In this document: piece by piece, positions 42,996 to 52,500 of the stretch | Layout of the letters: the number at the start of each line of letters is the position of its first letter | Position numbering within the stretch: the stretch's first letter is position 1 | NCBI GenBank assembly: GCA_043764095.1 | Contig: JAYUKX010000001.1 | Span: forward strand, 1-64,000 | DNA: 64,000 nt | Direction: 5' to 3' | Origin: M3007 sp043764095 | GTDB lineage: Bacteria > Bacteroidota > Bacteroidia > Chitinophagales > Saprospiraceae | Program-made: the position numbers and the translations under genes | Notes under the pieces: generated by a model | Database searches by the model: none | Told to the model about the DNA's origin: nothing | What the model saw: the letters and a program-made list of their open reading frames with translations, nothing else

Positions 42996-43290
42996 ATTGT
43001 GCTACGCTGCATTTTTTTTGATCTTCAGCACTGCATTTTACCTTGCATGCTTCCAATTGTTCCGGTGTACACTTACTCATATCGCAATGGGCAGGCAAAG
43101 CTCCATCGATAGAAATGTTTGCCGCTGCGGTATTTTGCCCCGCGGTACATTTAGATATGCAAGATTCTTTTTGAGCGGATGCCTCAGCAGGTAATGCGCA
43201 GCAATCCGATTTTTTTGACATTAGGCTAAAAGCAAGGCATGCACCAGTGATGGCAACGCCTGCAATAATAAGAGGCCATTTCTTTTTCAT
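42994..43290 (-). CDS. Cysteine-rich anchored peptide, unknown
   Basis: A 98-residue protein with an N-terminal hydrophobic anchor or signal (MKKKWPLIIAGVAITGACLA) and a mature part with nine cysteines in short patterns: SDCCALP, ESCISKCTAG, AHCDMSKCTPEQLEACKVKC and EDQKKCSVAQ. The CxxxC-type spacing suggests metal binding or disulfides in the periplasm. The SCO1-like gene 1.5 kb downstream hints at copper, but that is only inference. No family recognised. Confidence 0.6.
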   Translation of the reverse strand: MKKKWPLIIAGVAITGACLAFSLMSKKSDCCALPAEASAQKESCISKCTAGQNTAAANISIDGALPAHCDMSKCTPEQLEACKVKCSAEDQKKCSVAQ

Positions 43291-43571
43291 ATTGTTGTAA
43301 ATTTTAAGAACGTGAAAATAATAAATCTACTTTCGGTGTAGATACCAAGTAAAGGTAAGTCATTTATGCGATTTTGAAGGAATTTTTTATTTTTTTAAAA
43401 ATATACACTATTCCAATGAACCTTACTGTTGTTTAATTTGTTTTAGGGAAGTTCATTTCGATGGAAGCAGTTAAACAGCGTTAAAACCACATTATTTTTG
43501 GCTTATTTTTTATTGTGAAAAAAAAATAAAAAAATTTCAGAAAATATTTGGCGGATTGATTGTGACGGTAT

Positions 43572-43579
43572 TACCTTTG
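43572..43579 (+). promoter_or_regulatory. Promoter TTG-N21-TACCTTTG before tRNA-tuf operon
   Basis: TACCTTTG with TTG at 43548-43550. It lies 97 bp before the first tRNA in a 385-bp gap that is otherwise A/T-rich and free of genes, and should drive the tRNA, tuf and ribosomal genes. Confidence 0.65.
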
Positions 43580-43675
43580 CACTCGCTTTTGAAAAGGGGG
43601 TTTAAATCAACTTAAAAAGCGTAGTTGTTTGACAGTTTTACCAAGTTAACACTTCACCGAAGTGAAAGTATATAA

Positions 43676-43748
43676 GCCACTGTAGCTCAGTTGGTAGAGC
43701 AGCTGATTTGTAATCAGCTGGTCGGCGGTTCGAGTCCGTCTAGTGGCT
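43676..43748 (+). tRNA. tRNA-Thr (TGT)
   Basis: Complete 73-base cloverleaf. Acceptor GCCACTG pairs with TAGTGGC with one G-T pair, the D-arm is GCTC/GAGC, the anticodon loop TTTGTAA gives TGT, and the T-arm is GCGGTTCGAGTCCGT. CCA is not encoded. Confidence 0.97.
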
Positions 43749-43846
43749 CAATTTAATTCGGAATGTGGGATGCAGCATGCTGAATTTAGTATCTTTAGGG
43801 GTAATAAATTCTACATACTGTGTCCCTTATTTTTTGTGTTCAAAAA

Positions 43847-43930
43847 GGGGGTGCCCCGGAGTTGGAGAGCCGGGACAGACTGTAAATCTGTTGTTTCAAC
43901 GCTGAGTAGGTTCGAATCCCACCACCCCCA
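43847..43930 (+). tRNA. tRNA-Tyr (GTA)
   Basis: 84 bases with a long variable arm, as expected for tRNA-Tyr. Acceptor GGGGGTG pairs with CACCCCC, the anticodon region ACTGTAAAT gives GTA and the T-arm contains GGTTCGAATCC. CCA is not encoded. Confidence 0.97.
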
Positions 43931-44000
43931 CTTGTGAGTTTATCCGAAAGGATAGAAAAAGAAAATATAGTTCATTTTATATTTTTCTTTTTAAACACTC

Positions 44001-44073
44001 GCGGTGGTAGCTCAGTTGGTAGAGCGTCAGCCTTCCAAGCTGAATGTCGCGAGTTCGAATCTCGTCCGCCGCT
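44001..44073 (+). tRNA. tRNA-Gly (TCC)
   Basis: 73 bases; acceptor GCGGTGG with CCGCCGC, D-arm GCTCAGTTGGTAGAGC, anticodon loop CTTCCAA giving TCC, T-arm GAGTTCGAATCTC. Confidence 0.96.
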
Positions 44074-44246
44074 CCAAAAGATAAAAATACTTCATCTACA
44101 CTTATTATATTCTTAGTTTTAAAGAATATTTTTCTGTTACAAATTACTAAGGCCTGTAAAGTAGGCATTTATATGCAATTCTTTATTATTACAACGGTCA
44201 CACATAATACACACACTCACTCGCATTCACGCACACACGCCAAAAT

Positions 44247-44318
<72 letters not shown>

Positions 44319-44433
44319 CTCTGCATCCACACACTACACCACCACACACGCACACAAACAGCAAAGAAAATTCTACTGAGTTTTTTTTGTATTATTAAAT
44401 ATCATTTTTTAAAATTTAGATTTTTCTAAACCA

Positions 44434-45630
44434 ATGGCAAAAGAGACATTTGTCCGTTCCAAACCGCACGTTAACATTGGTACGATTGGCCACGTTGACC
44501 ATGGTAAAACCACCCTGACTGCAGCCATCACCTTCGTTCTGTCGCAAAAAGGTCTGGCAAAGAAAACAGATTATGACGCCATTGATGCCGCTCCCGAAGA
44601 AAAAGAGCGTGGTATCACTATCAACACGGCGCACGTAGAATACGAAACATTAGCTCGTCACTACGCTCACGTTGACTGTCCAGGCCACGCTGACTATGTG
44701 AAAAACATGATCACTGGTGCTGCTCAGATGGACGGTGCTATTTTGGTATGTGCTGCAACTGATGGCCCAATGCCACAAACTCGTGAGCACATCCTTTTGG
44801 CGCGTCAGGTAGGTGTTCCACAAGTAGTTGTTTTCATGAATAAAGTAGATCTCGTTGATGACGCAGAAATGCTTGAACTCGTTGATATGGAATTGCGTGA
44901 GTTATTGAGCTCTTATGGCTTCGATGGCGATAATGCTGCTATTATTCAAGGTTCTGCATTGAAAGCACTTGAAGGAGATGCTCATTACACTGCTAAAATC
45001 GAAGAGTTGATGGATGCCTGTGATACACAGATTCCTGCTCCTGTTCGCGAAGTAGATAAGCCATTCTTGATGCCTGTAGAAGACGTGTTCACGATCACTG
45101 GTCGTGGTACTGTTGCTACTGGTCGTATCGAGCGCGGTGTAATCAACGTTGGTGAGCCAGTTGAAATCATCGGTATGATGAAACCAGAAGAGAAGCCATT
45201 GACTTCTACGATCACAGGTGTGGAAATGTTCCGCAAATTGTTGGATCGCGGTGAAGCAGGTGACAATGCTGGTCTTCTTCTTCGCGGTATTGAAAAAGAT
45301 GACATCAAGCGTGGTATGGTTATCTGTAAGCCAGGTAGCGTTAAACCACACAAGAGCTTCAAATGCTCTGTGTATGTACTTGGTAAAGATGAGGGTGGCC
45401 GTCACACGCCTTTCTTCAACGGTTACCGTCCACAGTTCTATTTCCGTACAACAGACGTAACTGGTGACGTAAAACTCCCAGAAAATGTTGAGATGGTAAT
45501 GCCTGGTGACAACGTTGAGTTGGAAGTGCATCTCCTCAGCACAATCGCTATGGAAAAAGGTCTTCGTTTCGCGATTCGCGAAGGTGGCCGTACCGTAGGT
45601 GCTGGTCAGGTTACTGAAATCATCGCATAA
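44434..45630 (+). CDS. tuf: Elongation factor Tu
   Basis: GTPase that delivers aminoacyl-tRNA to the ribosome. 398 residues, of usual length: G1 GHVDHGKTT at residues 19-27, the switch I region RGITINTAHVEYE, G3 DCPGHADY, G4 NKVD, G5 GSALKA, then domains 2 and 3 (GRGTVATGRIERG; RFAIREGGRTVGAGQVTEI). It sits between tRNA-Thr and tRNA-Trp, the conserved Bacteroidota arrangement. Codon use is strongly biased, as expected for high expression. Confidence 0.99.
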   Translation: MAKETFVRSKPHVNIGTIGHVDHGKTTLTAAITFVLSQKGLAKKTDYDAIDAAPEEKERGITINTAHVEYETLARHYAHVDCPGHADYVKNMITGAAQMDGAILVCAATDGPMPQTREHILLARQVGVPQVVVFMNKVDLVDDAEMLELVDMELRELLSSYGFDGDNAAIIQGSALKALEGDAHYTAKIEELMDACDTQIPAPVREVDKPFLMPVEDVFTITGRGTVATGRIERGVINVGEPVEIIGMMKPEEKPLTSTITGVEMFRKLLDRGEAGDNAGLLLRGIEKDDIKRGMVICKPGSVKPHKSFKCSVYVLGKDEGGRHTPFFNGYRPQFYFRTTDVTGDVKLPENVEMVMPGDNVELEVHLLSTIAMEKGLRFAIREGGRTVGAGQVTEIIA

Positions 45631-45640
45631 ATATAAGTTG

Positions 45641-45698
45641 TGAGGTATAAGCGATGAGATATGAGTTTTAATACTTGCATCTCATTACTTATACCTCA
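45641..45698 (+). terminator. Hairpin downstream of tuf
   Basis: TGAGGTATAAG and ATGAGAT pair with ATCTCAT and TTATACCTCA around an 18-base loop with small interior mismatches. It lies between the tuf stop and tRNA-Trp, so it may be a processing or attenuation site that frees the tRNA rather than a full terminator. Confidence 0.5.
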
Positions 45699-45716
45699 TT
45701 TCTCATTTCCAAAACT

Positions 45717-45789
45717 AGGGGCATAGCTCAATTGGTAGAGTGGAGGTCTCCAAAACCTCAGGCTGCGGGTTCGAGCCCTGCTGCCCCTG
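45717..45789 (+). tRNA. tRNA-Trp (CCA)
   Basis: 73 bases; acceptor AGGGGCA with TGCCCCT, D-arm GCTCAATTGGTAGAG, anticodon loop CTCCAAA giving CCA, T-arm CGGGTTCGAGCCCTG. It lies between tuf and secE, as in other Bacteroidota. Confidence 0.97.
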
Positions 45790-45886
45790 CTAAAATTAAA
45801 AAGTAACGGTTCTCTGCGTTCGTTGCGTGCTTTTGCACCAGCGAACTTTTGCACAAATAGAGTACTGTTTTCAAGTGTTCACAACA

Positions 45887-46075
45887 ATGGATAAATTAAC
45901 ACTTTACTTAAGAGAAAGCTATCAGGAACTTACTAAAGAAGTAACCTGGCCAACAGTAGAGCAGCTCATAGATAGTACCTTAGTCGTTTTGGCTGCTACA
46001 GCAATCCTTGCTACTGTTATTTTTGCAATGGATGTGATTAATAGCATCGTATTCAAAATGCTTTACGGTATCTAA
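45887..46075 (+). CDS. secE: Preprotein translocase subunit SecE
   Basis: A 62-residue protein with the cytosolic amphipathic helix YLRESYQELTKEVTWPTVEQ and one membrane span (LVVLAATAILATVIFAMDVI). It stabilises the SecY channel. I take the ATG before DKLTLYL; the 20 codons upstream are leader. It is 66 bp before nusG, the standard order. Confidence 0.93.
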   Translation: MDKLTLYLRESYQELTKEVTWPTVEQLIDSTLVVLAATAILATVIFAMDVINSIVFKMLYGI

Positions 46076-46141
46076 TACCATTTTAATGGTGGTGTGTGAT
46101 GATGCACCATCTTATTAATTTTATTTTACCTAATTATTCTA

Positions 46142-46708
46142 ATGGCAGCTGAGCAGCAGGATCTTATTGATAGCAAATGGTATTCACTCCGCGTAATTAG
46201 CGGTAAGGAAAAATCCATTAAGGAGCGTATTGATAAAGAAGTGAAAATTTCAGGATGGGAGCATATTGTTTTAAACGTTATTGTTCCCACTGAAAAGGTA
46301 TATAAAATTGTTAACGGGAAAAAAGTCGTTAAAGAACGAAACCTCCTTCCTGGCTATATTCTAGTAGAGGCATTAAATGGTCGTTTAAATGGCGAAATCT
46401 CCAAAACTATCGGAGATGTACCCAATGTAATACATTTCCTCGGAAAAGATACTCCACTCCCAATGACGCAGGTAGAAGCTAATCGCTTGTTGGGGAAAGT
46501 AGATGAAAGCTCCGAATCCGGTGAAATCATGTTAGAACCTTATCTCGTAGGTGAAACAGTGAAAGTAATCGATGGCCCATTTGCCGAGTTTATCGGTGAT
46601 GTGCAGGAAGTAAATGAAGAAAAGAAAAAACTTAAGGTTATTGTGAAAATTTTCGGTCGTGGTACCGAAGTAGAACTTAACTTTATGCAAGTAGAAAAAA
46701 TCAGCTGA
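46142..46708 (+). CDS. nusG: Transcription termination/antitermination factor NusG
   Basis: 188 residues: NGN domain from KWYSLRVISGKEKSIKERID, with the GYILVEA motif at about residues 75-81, then a KOW domain near the C-terminus (GETVKVIDGPFAEFIGDVQE) and a final beta strand VELNFMQVEKI. It couples transcription and translation and modulates pausing. Located between secE and rplK. Confidence 0.96.
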   Translation: MAAEQQDLIDSKWYSLRVISGKEKSIKERIDKEVKISGWEHIVLNVIVPTEKVYKIVNGKKVVKERNLLPGYILVEALNGRLNGEISKTIGDVPNVIHFLGKDTPLPMTQVEANRLLGKVDESSESGEIMLEPYLVGETVKVIDGPFAEFIGDVQEVNEEKKKLKVIVKIFGRGTEVELNFMQVEKIS

Positions 46709-46835
46709 TAAAAGTGCCAATTACCGCGTTGCCAATCTTCTCCGCAACGCCAGCTTTCAACAGGGACTTGCGCAGCAACTTTTATTAAACTTTTAAGCAA
46801 AATTTTTCGGGCTTACCCCCGGCTAATGAAATATC

Positions 46836-47309
46836 ATGGCAAAAGAAGTAGATGTGTTTATTAAACTCCAGGTGAAAGGCGGTCAAGCCAATCCCGCTCC
46901 ACCAATCGGTCCAGCTCTTGGTTCGAAAGGTGTGAATATTATGGAGTTCTGCAAGCGTTTTAATGCTCAGACAACAGAGCAGATGGGTAAAGTATTACCG
47001 GTGATTATTTCGGTGTACAAAGACAAAACTTTTGACTTTATCGTCAAAACTCCACCTGTAGCTGTACAACTCTCTGAATTCGGTAAAACGACTAGGCAAA
47101 AAGGTGCTAAAACGAAATTGGGCGGCTCTGCTGAACCAAATCGTAAAAAGGTCGCTTCTGTGACCTGGGAAAATGTACGTACAATCGCGGAAATTAAAAT
47201 GCCCGACTTAAACTGCTTTACCATTGATGCTGCGATGAAAATGGTGGCTGGTACAGCAAGAAGTATGGGTTATACCGTGACAGGTACATCTCCTTGGGAG
47301 AAAAACTAG
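46836..47309 (+). CDS. rplK: 50S ribosomal protein L11
   Basis: 157 residues, about ten more than usual, the excess being at the C-terminus (GTSPWEKN). N-terminal IKLQVKGGQANPAPPIGPAL and the RNA-binding domain with MPDLNC and AMKMVAGTARSMG. It forms the GTPase-associated centre with L10/L12. The gap to nusG is 127 bp and to rplA 172 bp. Confidence 0.97.
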   Translation: MAKEVDVFIKLQVKGGQANPAPPIGPALGSKGVNIMEFCKRFNAQTTEQMGKVLPVIISVYKDKTFDFIVKTPPVAVQLSEFGKTTRQKGAKTKLGGSAEPNRKKVASVTWENVRTIAEIKMPDLNCFTIDAAMKMVAGTARSMGYTVTGTSPWEKN

Positions 47310-47481
47310 TCTTTTTGGGCGTTTTTCTTTCAATACTATTTAAGTAATATTTTTAACAGGGAGTCTTGGTAGTAGAAAGGACATTATTTTGAACAAGATG
47401 TGGCGCACTTAATTCGGTCGTATACGTCAACACTCAAAATGGGAATCCTAAAACCGCTAAGGCGTTTAACCTTAATTTTTT

Positions 47482-48177
47482 ATGGCAAAATTATCAAAAA
47501 AGCGCAAAGCCGTTGAAGGCAAAGTGGATGCCGATAAGCTATACGTGATCAAAGATGCGATGACGTTGGTGAAAGAAGTAAATACTGCCAAATTCAACGC
47601 ATCGGTGGACATTCACGTCCGCCTCGGTGTCGATCCGCGCAAAGCCGACCAAGCCCTTCGCGGTACGGTCTCTCTCCCACACGGCACTGGTAAGACTAAA
47701 AAAGTACTTGTGTTTTGCACGCCCGATAAAGCGGCTGAAGCAACAGCAGCAGGTGCCGACTTTGTAGGTCTCGAAGAGTATATCCAAAAAGTTTCTGATG
47801 GCTGGATGGAAGCAGACGTTATTGTAGCAACACCAAACGTAATGGCTCAATTGGGTAAAGTGGCTCGTATCCTCGGTCCACGTGGCTTGATGCCAAACCC
47901 TAAAACAGGTACCGTTACAAATGATGTTACTACGGCGATCAATGAACTCAAAAAAGGCAAGATTGCATTCCGTGTTGATAAATTCGGTATCGTTCATGCT
48001 TCTATTGGTCGTGTGTCTTTTTCTCCGGAACAATTGTCCGAAAATGCACAGGAACTTGTTGCAACATTGGTAAAAATGAAGCCTTCCTCTGCGAAAGGTA
48101 CTTACATGCGTACCATTTCTGTTGCAAGTACAATGAGCCCAGGCATTGCAGTTGAACCAAAATCATTCAAAGTGTAA
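47482..48177 (+). CDS. rplA: 50S ribosomal protein L1
   Basis: 231 residues with the L1 signatures SVDIHVRLGVDPRKADQALR, GTVSLPHGTGK and GPRGLMPNPKTGTV. It forms the L1 stalk and in many bacteria represses its own operon by binding a leader; the 172-bp rplK-rplA spacer could hold such a site, although I see no clear structure. Located before rplJ. Confidence 0.98.
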   Translation: MAKLSKKRKAVEGKVDADKLYVIKDAMTLVKEVNTAKFNASVDIHVRLGVDPRKADQALRGTVSLPHGTGKTKKVLVFCTPDKAAEATAAGADFVGLEEYIQKVSDGWMEADVIVATPNVMAQLGKVARILGPRGLMPNPKTGTVTNDVTTAINELKKGKIAFRVDKFGIVHASIGRVSFSPEQLSENAQELVATLVKMKPSSAKGTYMRTISVASTMSPGIAVEPKSFKV

Positions 48178-48243
48178 TTTAGCGACCGCTAAAACACCAT
48201 TCATTCATTTTCAGCCACTTACATTTCAAACATAATTTCAGAA

Positions 48244-48768
48244 ATGACAAAAGAGGAAAAAACAGCGGCCATTGCGGAGTTACACGAAGAACTTACAGGA
48301 TCATCGTTCTTTTATCTAGCAGACTCCTCAACGCTATCCGTTGGTAAAGTAAATAAATTGCGCCGCTTGTGCTTCGAGCGTGGTATTACGATGAAGGTTG
48401 CCAAAAACACCCTTATCCGTAAAGCCCTCGAAGGTGCACCGGAAAGCAAAGGTTATGCAGGTCTTTATGACATTTTGCATGGACCAACAACTATTCTTAT
48501 TTCAGAAAATCCGAAAGCGCCAGCTATCTTGATCGACGAATTCCGCAAAACGGAAGCACGCCCAATCTTGAAAGCAGCTTATATCGATTCTGCACTCTTC
48601 ATCGGTGACGAGCAATTAAAGCCGCTTACCAAGTTGAAGTCGAAAGAAGAGATGATTGGCGAAATCATCGGATTATTGCAATCTCCAGCGAAACGCATCG
48701 CCAGCCAACTTACTGCCTCTGGTATTAAGATTGCTAGCATCGTTAAAACGTTGGAAGACCGCGGCTAA
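48244..48768 (+). CDS. rplJ: 50S ribosomal protein L10
   Basis: 174 residues. The N-terminal RNA-binding domain contains FYLADSSTLSVGKVNKLRR and MKVAKNTLIRKALEG; the C-terminal helix (KRIASQLTASGIKIASIVKT) binds L12 dimers. It forms the stalk base. 66 bp after rplA and 122 bp before rplL. Confidence 0.97.
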   Translation: MTKEEKTAAIAELHEELTGSSFFYLADSSTLSVGKVNKLRRLCFERGITMKVAKNTLIRKALEGAPESKGYAGLYDILHGPTTILISENPKAPAILIDEFRKTEARPILKAAYIDSALFIGDEQLKPLTKLKSKEEMIGEIIGLLQSPAKRIASQLTASGIKIASIVKTLEDRG

Positions 48769-48890
48769 ATTTGGCTTCCAAGTAACACGCATATTACCCA
48801 TTAGATTTTTATTTGAAAACATCACTGGATTTATATCAAAATCCGGAGATACTTATTCTTTATCGCAAACATTTTAAATTGTATTAGAAA

Positions 48891-49265
48891 ATGGCAGATT
48901 TGAAGGCGTTAGCCGAACAATTAGTAGGCCTTACTATTAAAGAAGCCAATGAATTGGCTGGTATTCTTAAAGATGACTATGGCATTGAGCCAGCAGCAGC
49001 AGCAGCAGTTGCAGTAGCCGCTCCAGCAGCAGCAGCAGAAGCAGCAGCTGAAAAAACAGAGTTCGATGTAGTTCTGAAAGATGCAGGTGCTAATAAACTC
49101 AACGTAGTTAAAGAGGTTAAGAATCTTCTTGGCCTTGGCTTGAAAGAAGCCAAAGACCTCGTTGACGGTGCTCCTAGCCCGCTCAAAAGCGGCGTAAGCA
49201 AAGCAGAGTCTGAAAGCATCAAAGCAGCGCTTGAAGCTGTTGGTGCTGTTGTAGAAGTAAAGTAA
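48891..49265 (+). CDS. rplL: 50S ribosomal protein L7/L12
   Basis: 124 residues: N-terminal dimerisation domain (LKALAEQLVGLTIKEANEL), an alanine-rich hinge encoded by runs of GCA codons (about 48988-49050), and the factor-binding C-terminal domain with KNLLGLGLKEAKDLVDGAP. Multiple copies form the ribosomal stalk. Followed by a hairpin before rpoB. Confidence 0.98.
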   Translation: MADLKALAEQLVGLTIKEANELAGILKDDYGIEPAAAAAVAVAAPAAAAEAAAEKTEFDVVLKDAGANKLNVVKEVKNLLGLGLKEAKDLVDGAPSPLKSGVSKAESESIKAALEAVGAVVEVK

Positions 49266-49360
49266 GCTTGATTTGTGTCCGACGAGGTATTTTTTCCTCT
49301 TTTTCACAAAACACTTACTATTACATCTCCAATGCTCGCTTTAAATTCGACGACTTTATA

Positions 49361-49418
49361 ACAACAAGGCTTAACATCTTCTGTGCACCTGCACGGTTGA
49401 TGTTAAGCCTATTGTTGT
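49361..49418 (+). promoter_or_regulatory. rplL-rpoB intergenic hairpin (attenuator or processing site)
   Basis: AGGCTTAACATC pairs with GATGTTAAGCCT. The stem extends through a small bulge to ACAACA/TGTTGT and continues inward as GTGC/GCAC. It occupies the 273-bp spacer in which many bacteria adjust polymerase against ribosomal-protein synthesis. A leaky terminator or RNase III-type cleavage site is the likely role (inference). Confidence 0.65.
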
Positions 49419-49538
49419 CTGTAAAAGAACCTTTTGAAACATTTGCGTGTTATAGTTTAGATAATTAGTTTTATTCAAAACTAAATCACTTCTATCCAAA
49501 ACTATCAACCGTCTCAATATTGAAATATTTTGCAAAAT

Positions 49539-52500
49539 ATGACCAATAACGGCAGTATCAAAGGCGTGAAAACCGGTGTTCAAGAAAGGGTTAACTTTGG
49601 GAAGATTCGCCTCTCCGGCTATCATCCTGACCTTCTTGAAATCCAGTTGAAATCGTTCCAAGAGTTTTTCCAGTTGGAAACAACACCCGATAACAGGGCA
49701 ACGGAAGGACTTTATCGGGTGTTCAAAGAAAATTTCCCCATCAGCGACGCCCGCAATATTTTTAACCTCGAGTTTCTAGACTATTTCGTTGATCCACCAC
49801 GCTATTCCATAGATGAGTGTATGCAACGTGGTCTTACCTACTCTGTTCCGCTAAAAGCGAAACTTAAATTGTCCTGTAACGACCCTGAGCATATCGACTT
49901 TGAGACGATTGTGCAGGATGTGTTCCTTGGTAATATCCCTTATATGACTCCTAAGGGCACATTCGTGATCAACGGTGCTGAAAGGGTTATTGTGTCGCAA
50001 TTACACCGCTCACCAGGCGTTTTCTTTGGCCAATCTTACCACCCAAATGGTACGCGCATTTATAGTGCACGTGTCATTCCTTTCAAAGGGGCTTGGATGG
50101 AATTTGCCACAGACATCAACCTCGTGATGTATGCGTATATCGACCGTAAAAAGAAGTTTCCTGTCACCACATTGCTCCGTGCCATCGGTTTTGATACAGA
50201 CAAAGCGATCCTTGATCTCTTTGGTCTTGCCGATGAGGTTGCCGTAACACGTGAAAATTTGGAAGGTGCTATTGGCCGCAAATTGGCGGCTCGTATCCTG
50301 AAATCTTGGACAGAAGATTTCGTAGATGAAGACACTGGTGAGGTGGTGTCTATCCCGCGTAATGAGATTATCCTCGAACGCGATGTAATACTTGATGAGG
50401 AGAACATCGAACTGATCCTCGACGCAGATATGCAGATCATCATCCTGCAACGCCAAGACGTTTCGGAAGATTATTCAATTATCTACAATACGCTGCAAAA
50501 AGACCCGACTTCGAGTGAAATCGAAGCCGTGACTCATATTTATCGTCAACTCCGCGGTTCAGATCCACCGGATGACGAAACCGCGCGCGGTATTATTGAA
50601 AAACTCTTCTTCTCCGATAAGCGTTACAATCTCGGTGAAGTAGGTCGTTTCAAAATTAACCGCAAGTTGGGCATGAGCACTGATAACGAAACGATGGTAT
50701 TGACCCGCGAGGACATTATTGCTATTGTGAAGTATATCGTGAGCTTGATCAACAATAACGCGGAAATCGACGATATCGATCACCTTTCTAATCGCCGCGT
50801 ACGTACCGTGGGTGAGCAACTTTATGCCCAATTTGGCGTAGGTCTTGCTCGTATGGCTCGTACCATCCGTGAGCGTATGAATGTACGCGATAATGAGGTG
50901 TTCACGCCTATTGACTTGATCAATGCGCGTACTTTGTCGTCTGTAATCAACTCTTTCTTTGGTACTAGCCAGTTGTCGCAGTTCTTGGACCAAACCAACC
51001 CACTGTCGGAAATCACGCACAAACGTCGTATTTCTGCCCTTGGACCAGGTGGTCTTTCCCGCGAACGCGCCGGTTTTGAGGTACGTGACGTTCACTACTC
51101 TCACTATGGCCGACTTTGTACCATCGAAACACCAGAAGGACCAAACATCGGTTTGATTTCTACTTTGTGTACACACGCAAAGATCAATAAGATGGGCTTT
51201 TTGGAAACGCCTTACCGTCGTGTTAAAGACGGAAAGGTCGTGATGGAAGGAGAGGTAGAATACCTTTCTGCTGAAGCGGAAGACAATATGAAGATCGCCC
51301 AGGCTAATACGCCAGTGGATGAAACGGGTGCTTTCCAGCACGATCGTATCAAATCACGCGAGCATGGTGACTTCCCAATCCTTTCTCCGGAAGAATTGGA
51401 ATATATTGACGTGGCGCCTAACCAAATCGTAGGTGTATCGGCCTCCTTGATTCCTTTCTTGGAAAATGACGATGCGAACCGCGCTTTGATGGGATCAAAT
51501 ATGCAACGCCAATCGGTACCACTTGTACGTCCACAATCTCCAATTGTAGGTACTGGTATCGAGGCAAAAGTAGCACGTGACTCTCGTATGTTGATCAACG
51601 CCGAAGGTTCTGGTGTTGTCGAATACGTAGATGCCAACGAAATTGTGATCCGTTACGACCGTACCGAAGAAGACCAATTGGTGTCTTTTGAAGATGCGAA
51701 AAAAACGTATAAACTCACTAAGTTTATGCGTACTAACCAAGGTACATGTATCAACCTTAAACCAATCGTTCGCCGTGGCCAACGTGTGGAAGAGGGCGAT
51801 ATTCTTTGCGAAGGTTATGCTACACAAAATGGAGAATTGGCCCTTGGCCAAAACTTGAAAGTAGCCTTCATGCCTTGGAAGGGTTATAACTTTGAGGATG
51901 CGATCGTAATTTCTGAGCGCGTGGTACAGGAAGACATCTTTACGTCTATCCATATCGAGCACTTTGAGTTGGACGTTCGCGATACGAAACTCGGCGAAGA
52001 AGAATTGACAGCGGATATTCCAAACGTGAGCGAAGAGGCGACTAAAGACCTCGACGAAAACGGTATTATCCGTATCGGTGCTTGGGCGCGCGAAGGCGAT
52101 ATTCTGATCGGTAAGATCACACCAAAAGGTGAAACTGATCCTACTCCAGAAGAAAAATTGCTTCGTGCCATCTTTGGTGACAAAGCAGGCGACGTGAAAG
52201 ATGCTTCTTTAAAAGTGCCACCTAGTATTAATGGTGTTGTGATTGACAAGCAATTGTTTGCTCGCGCCAAGAAAGATAAAGTGGTAAAGGAAGCCGAGAA
52301 GAATATGCTCGACAAATTGGATGACGAACATTTGGTGGCATTGAACAAGCTCAAAACAGAGCTCGTGGATAAAATGACCCAATTGGTAAAAGACAAGGTA
52401 ACCAATGGTATCAAGAGTATTTATGGCGACGAAATGGTAGCGAAAGGTACTAAATTGACGCAACAAATCCTCCGCGATCAAATTGATTATGGCCAAGTTG

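Noticed and set aside
48988..49050. GCA trinucleotide run as a possible unstable repeat
   Set aside because: It encodes the normal alanine-rich hinge of L7/L12.
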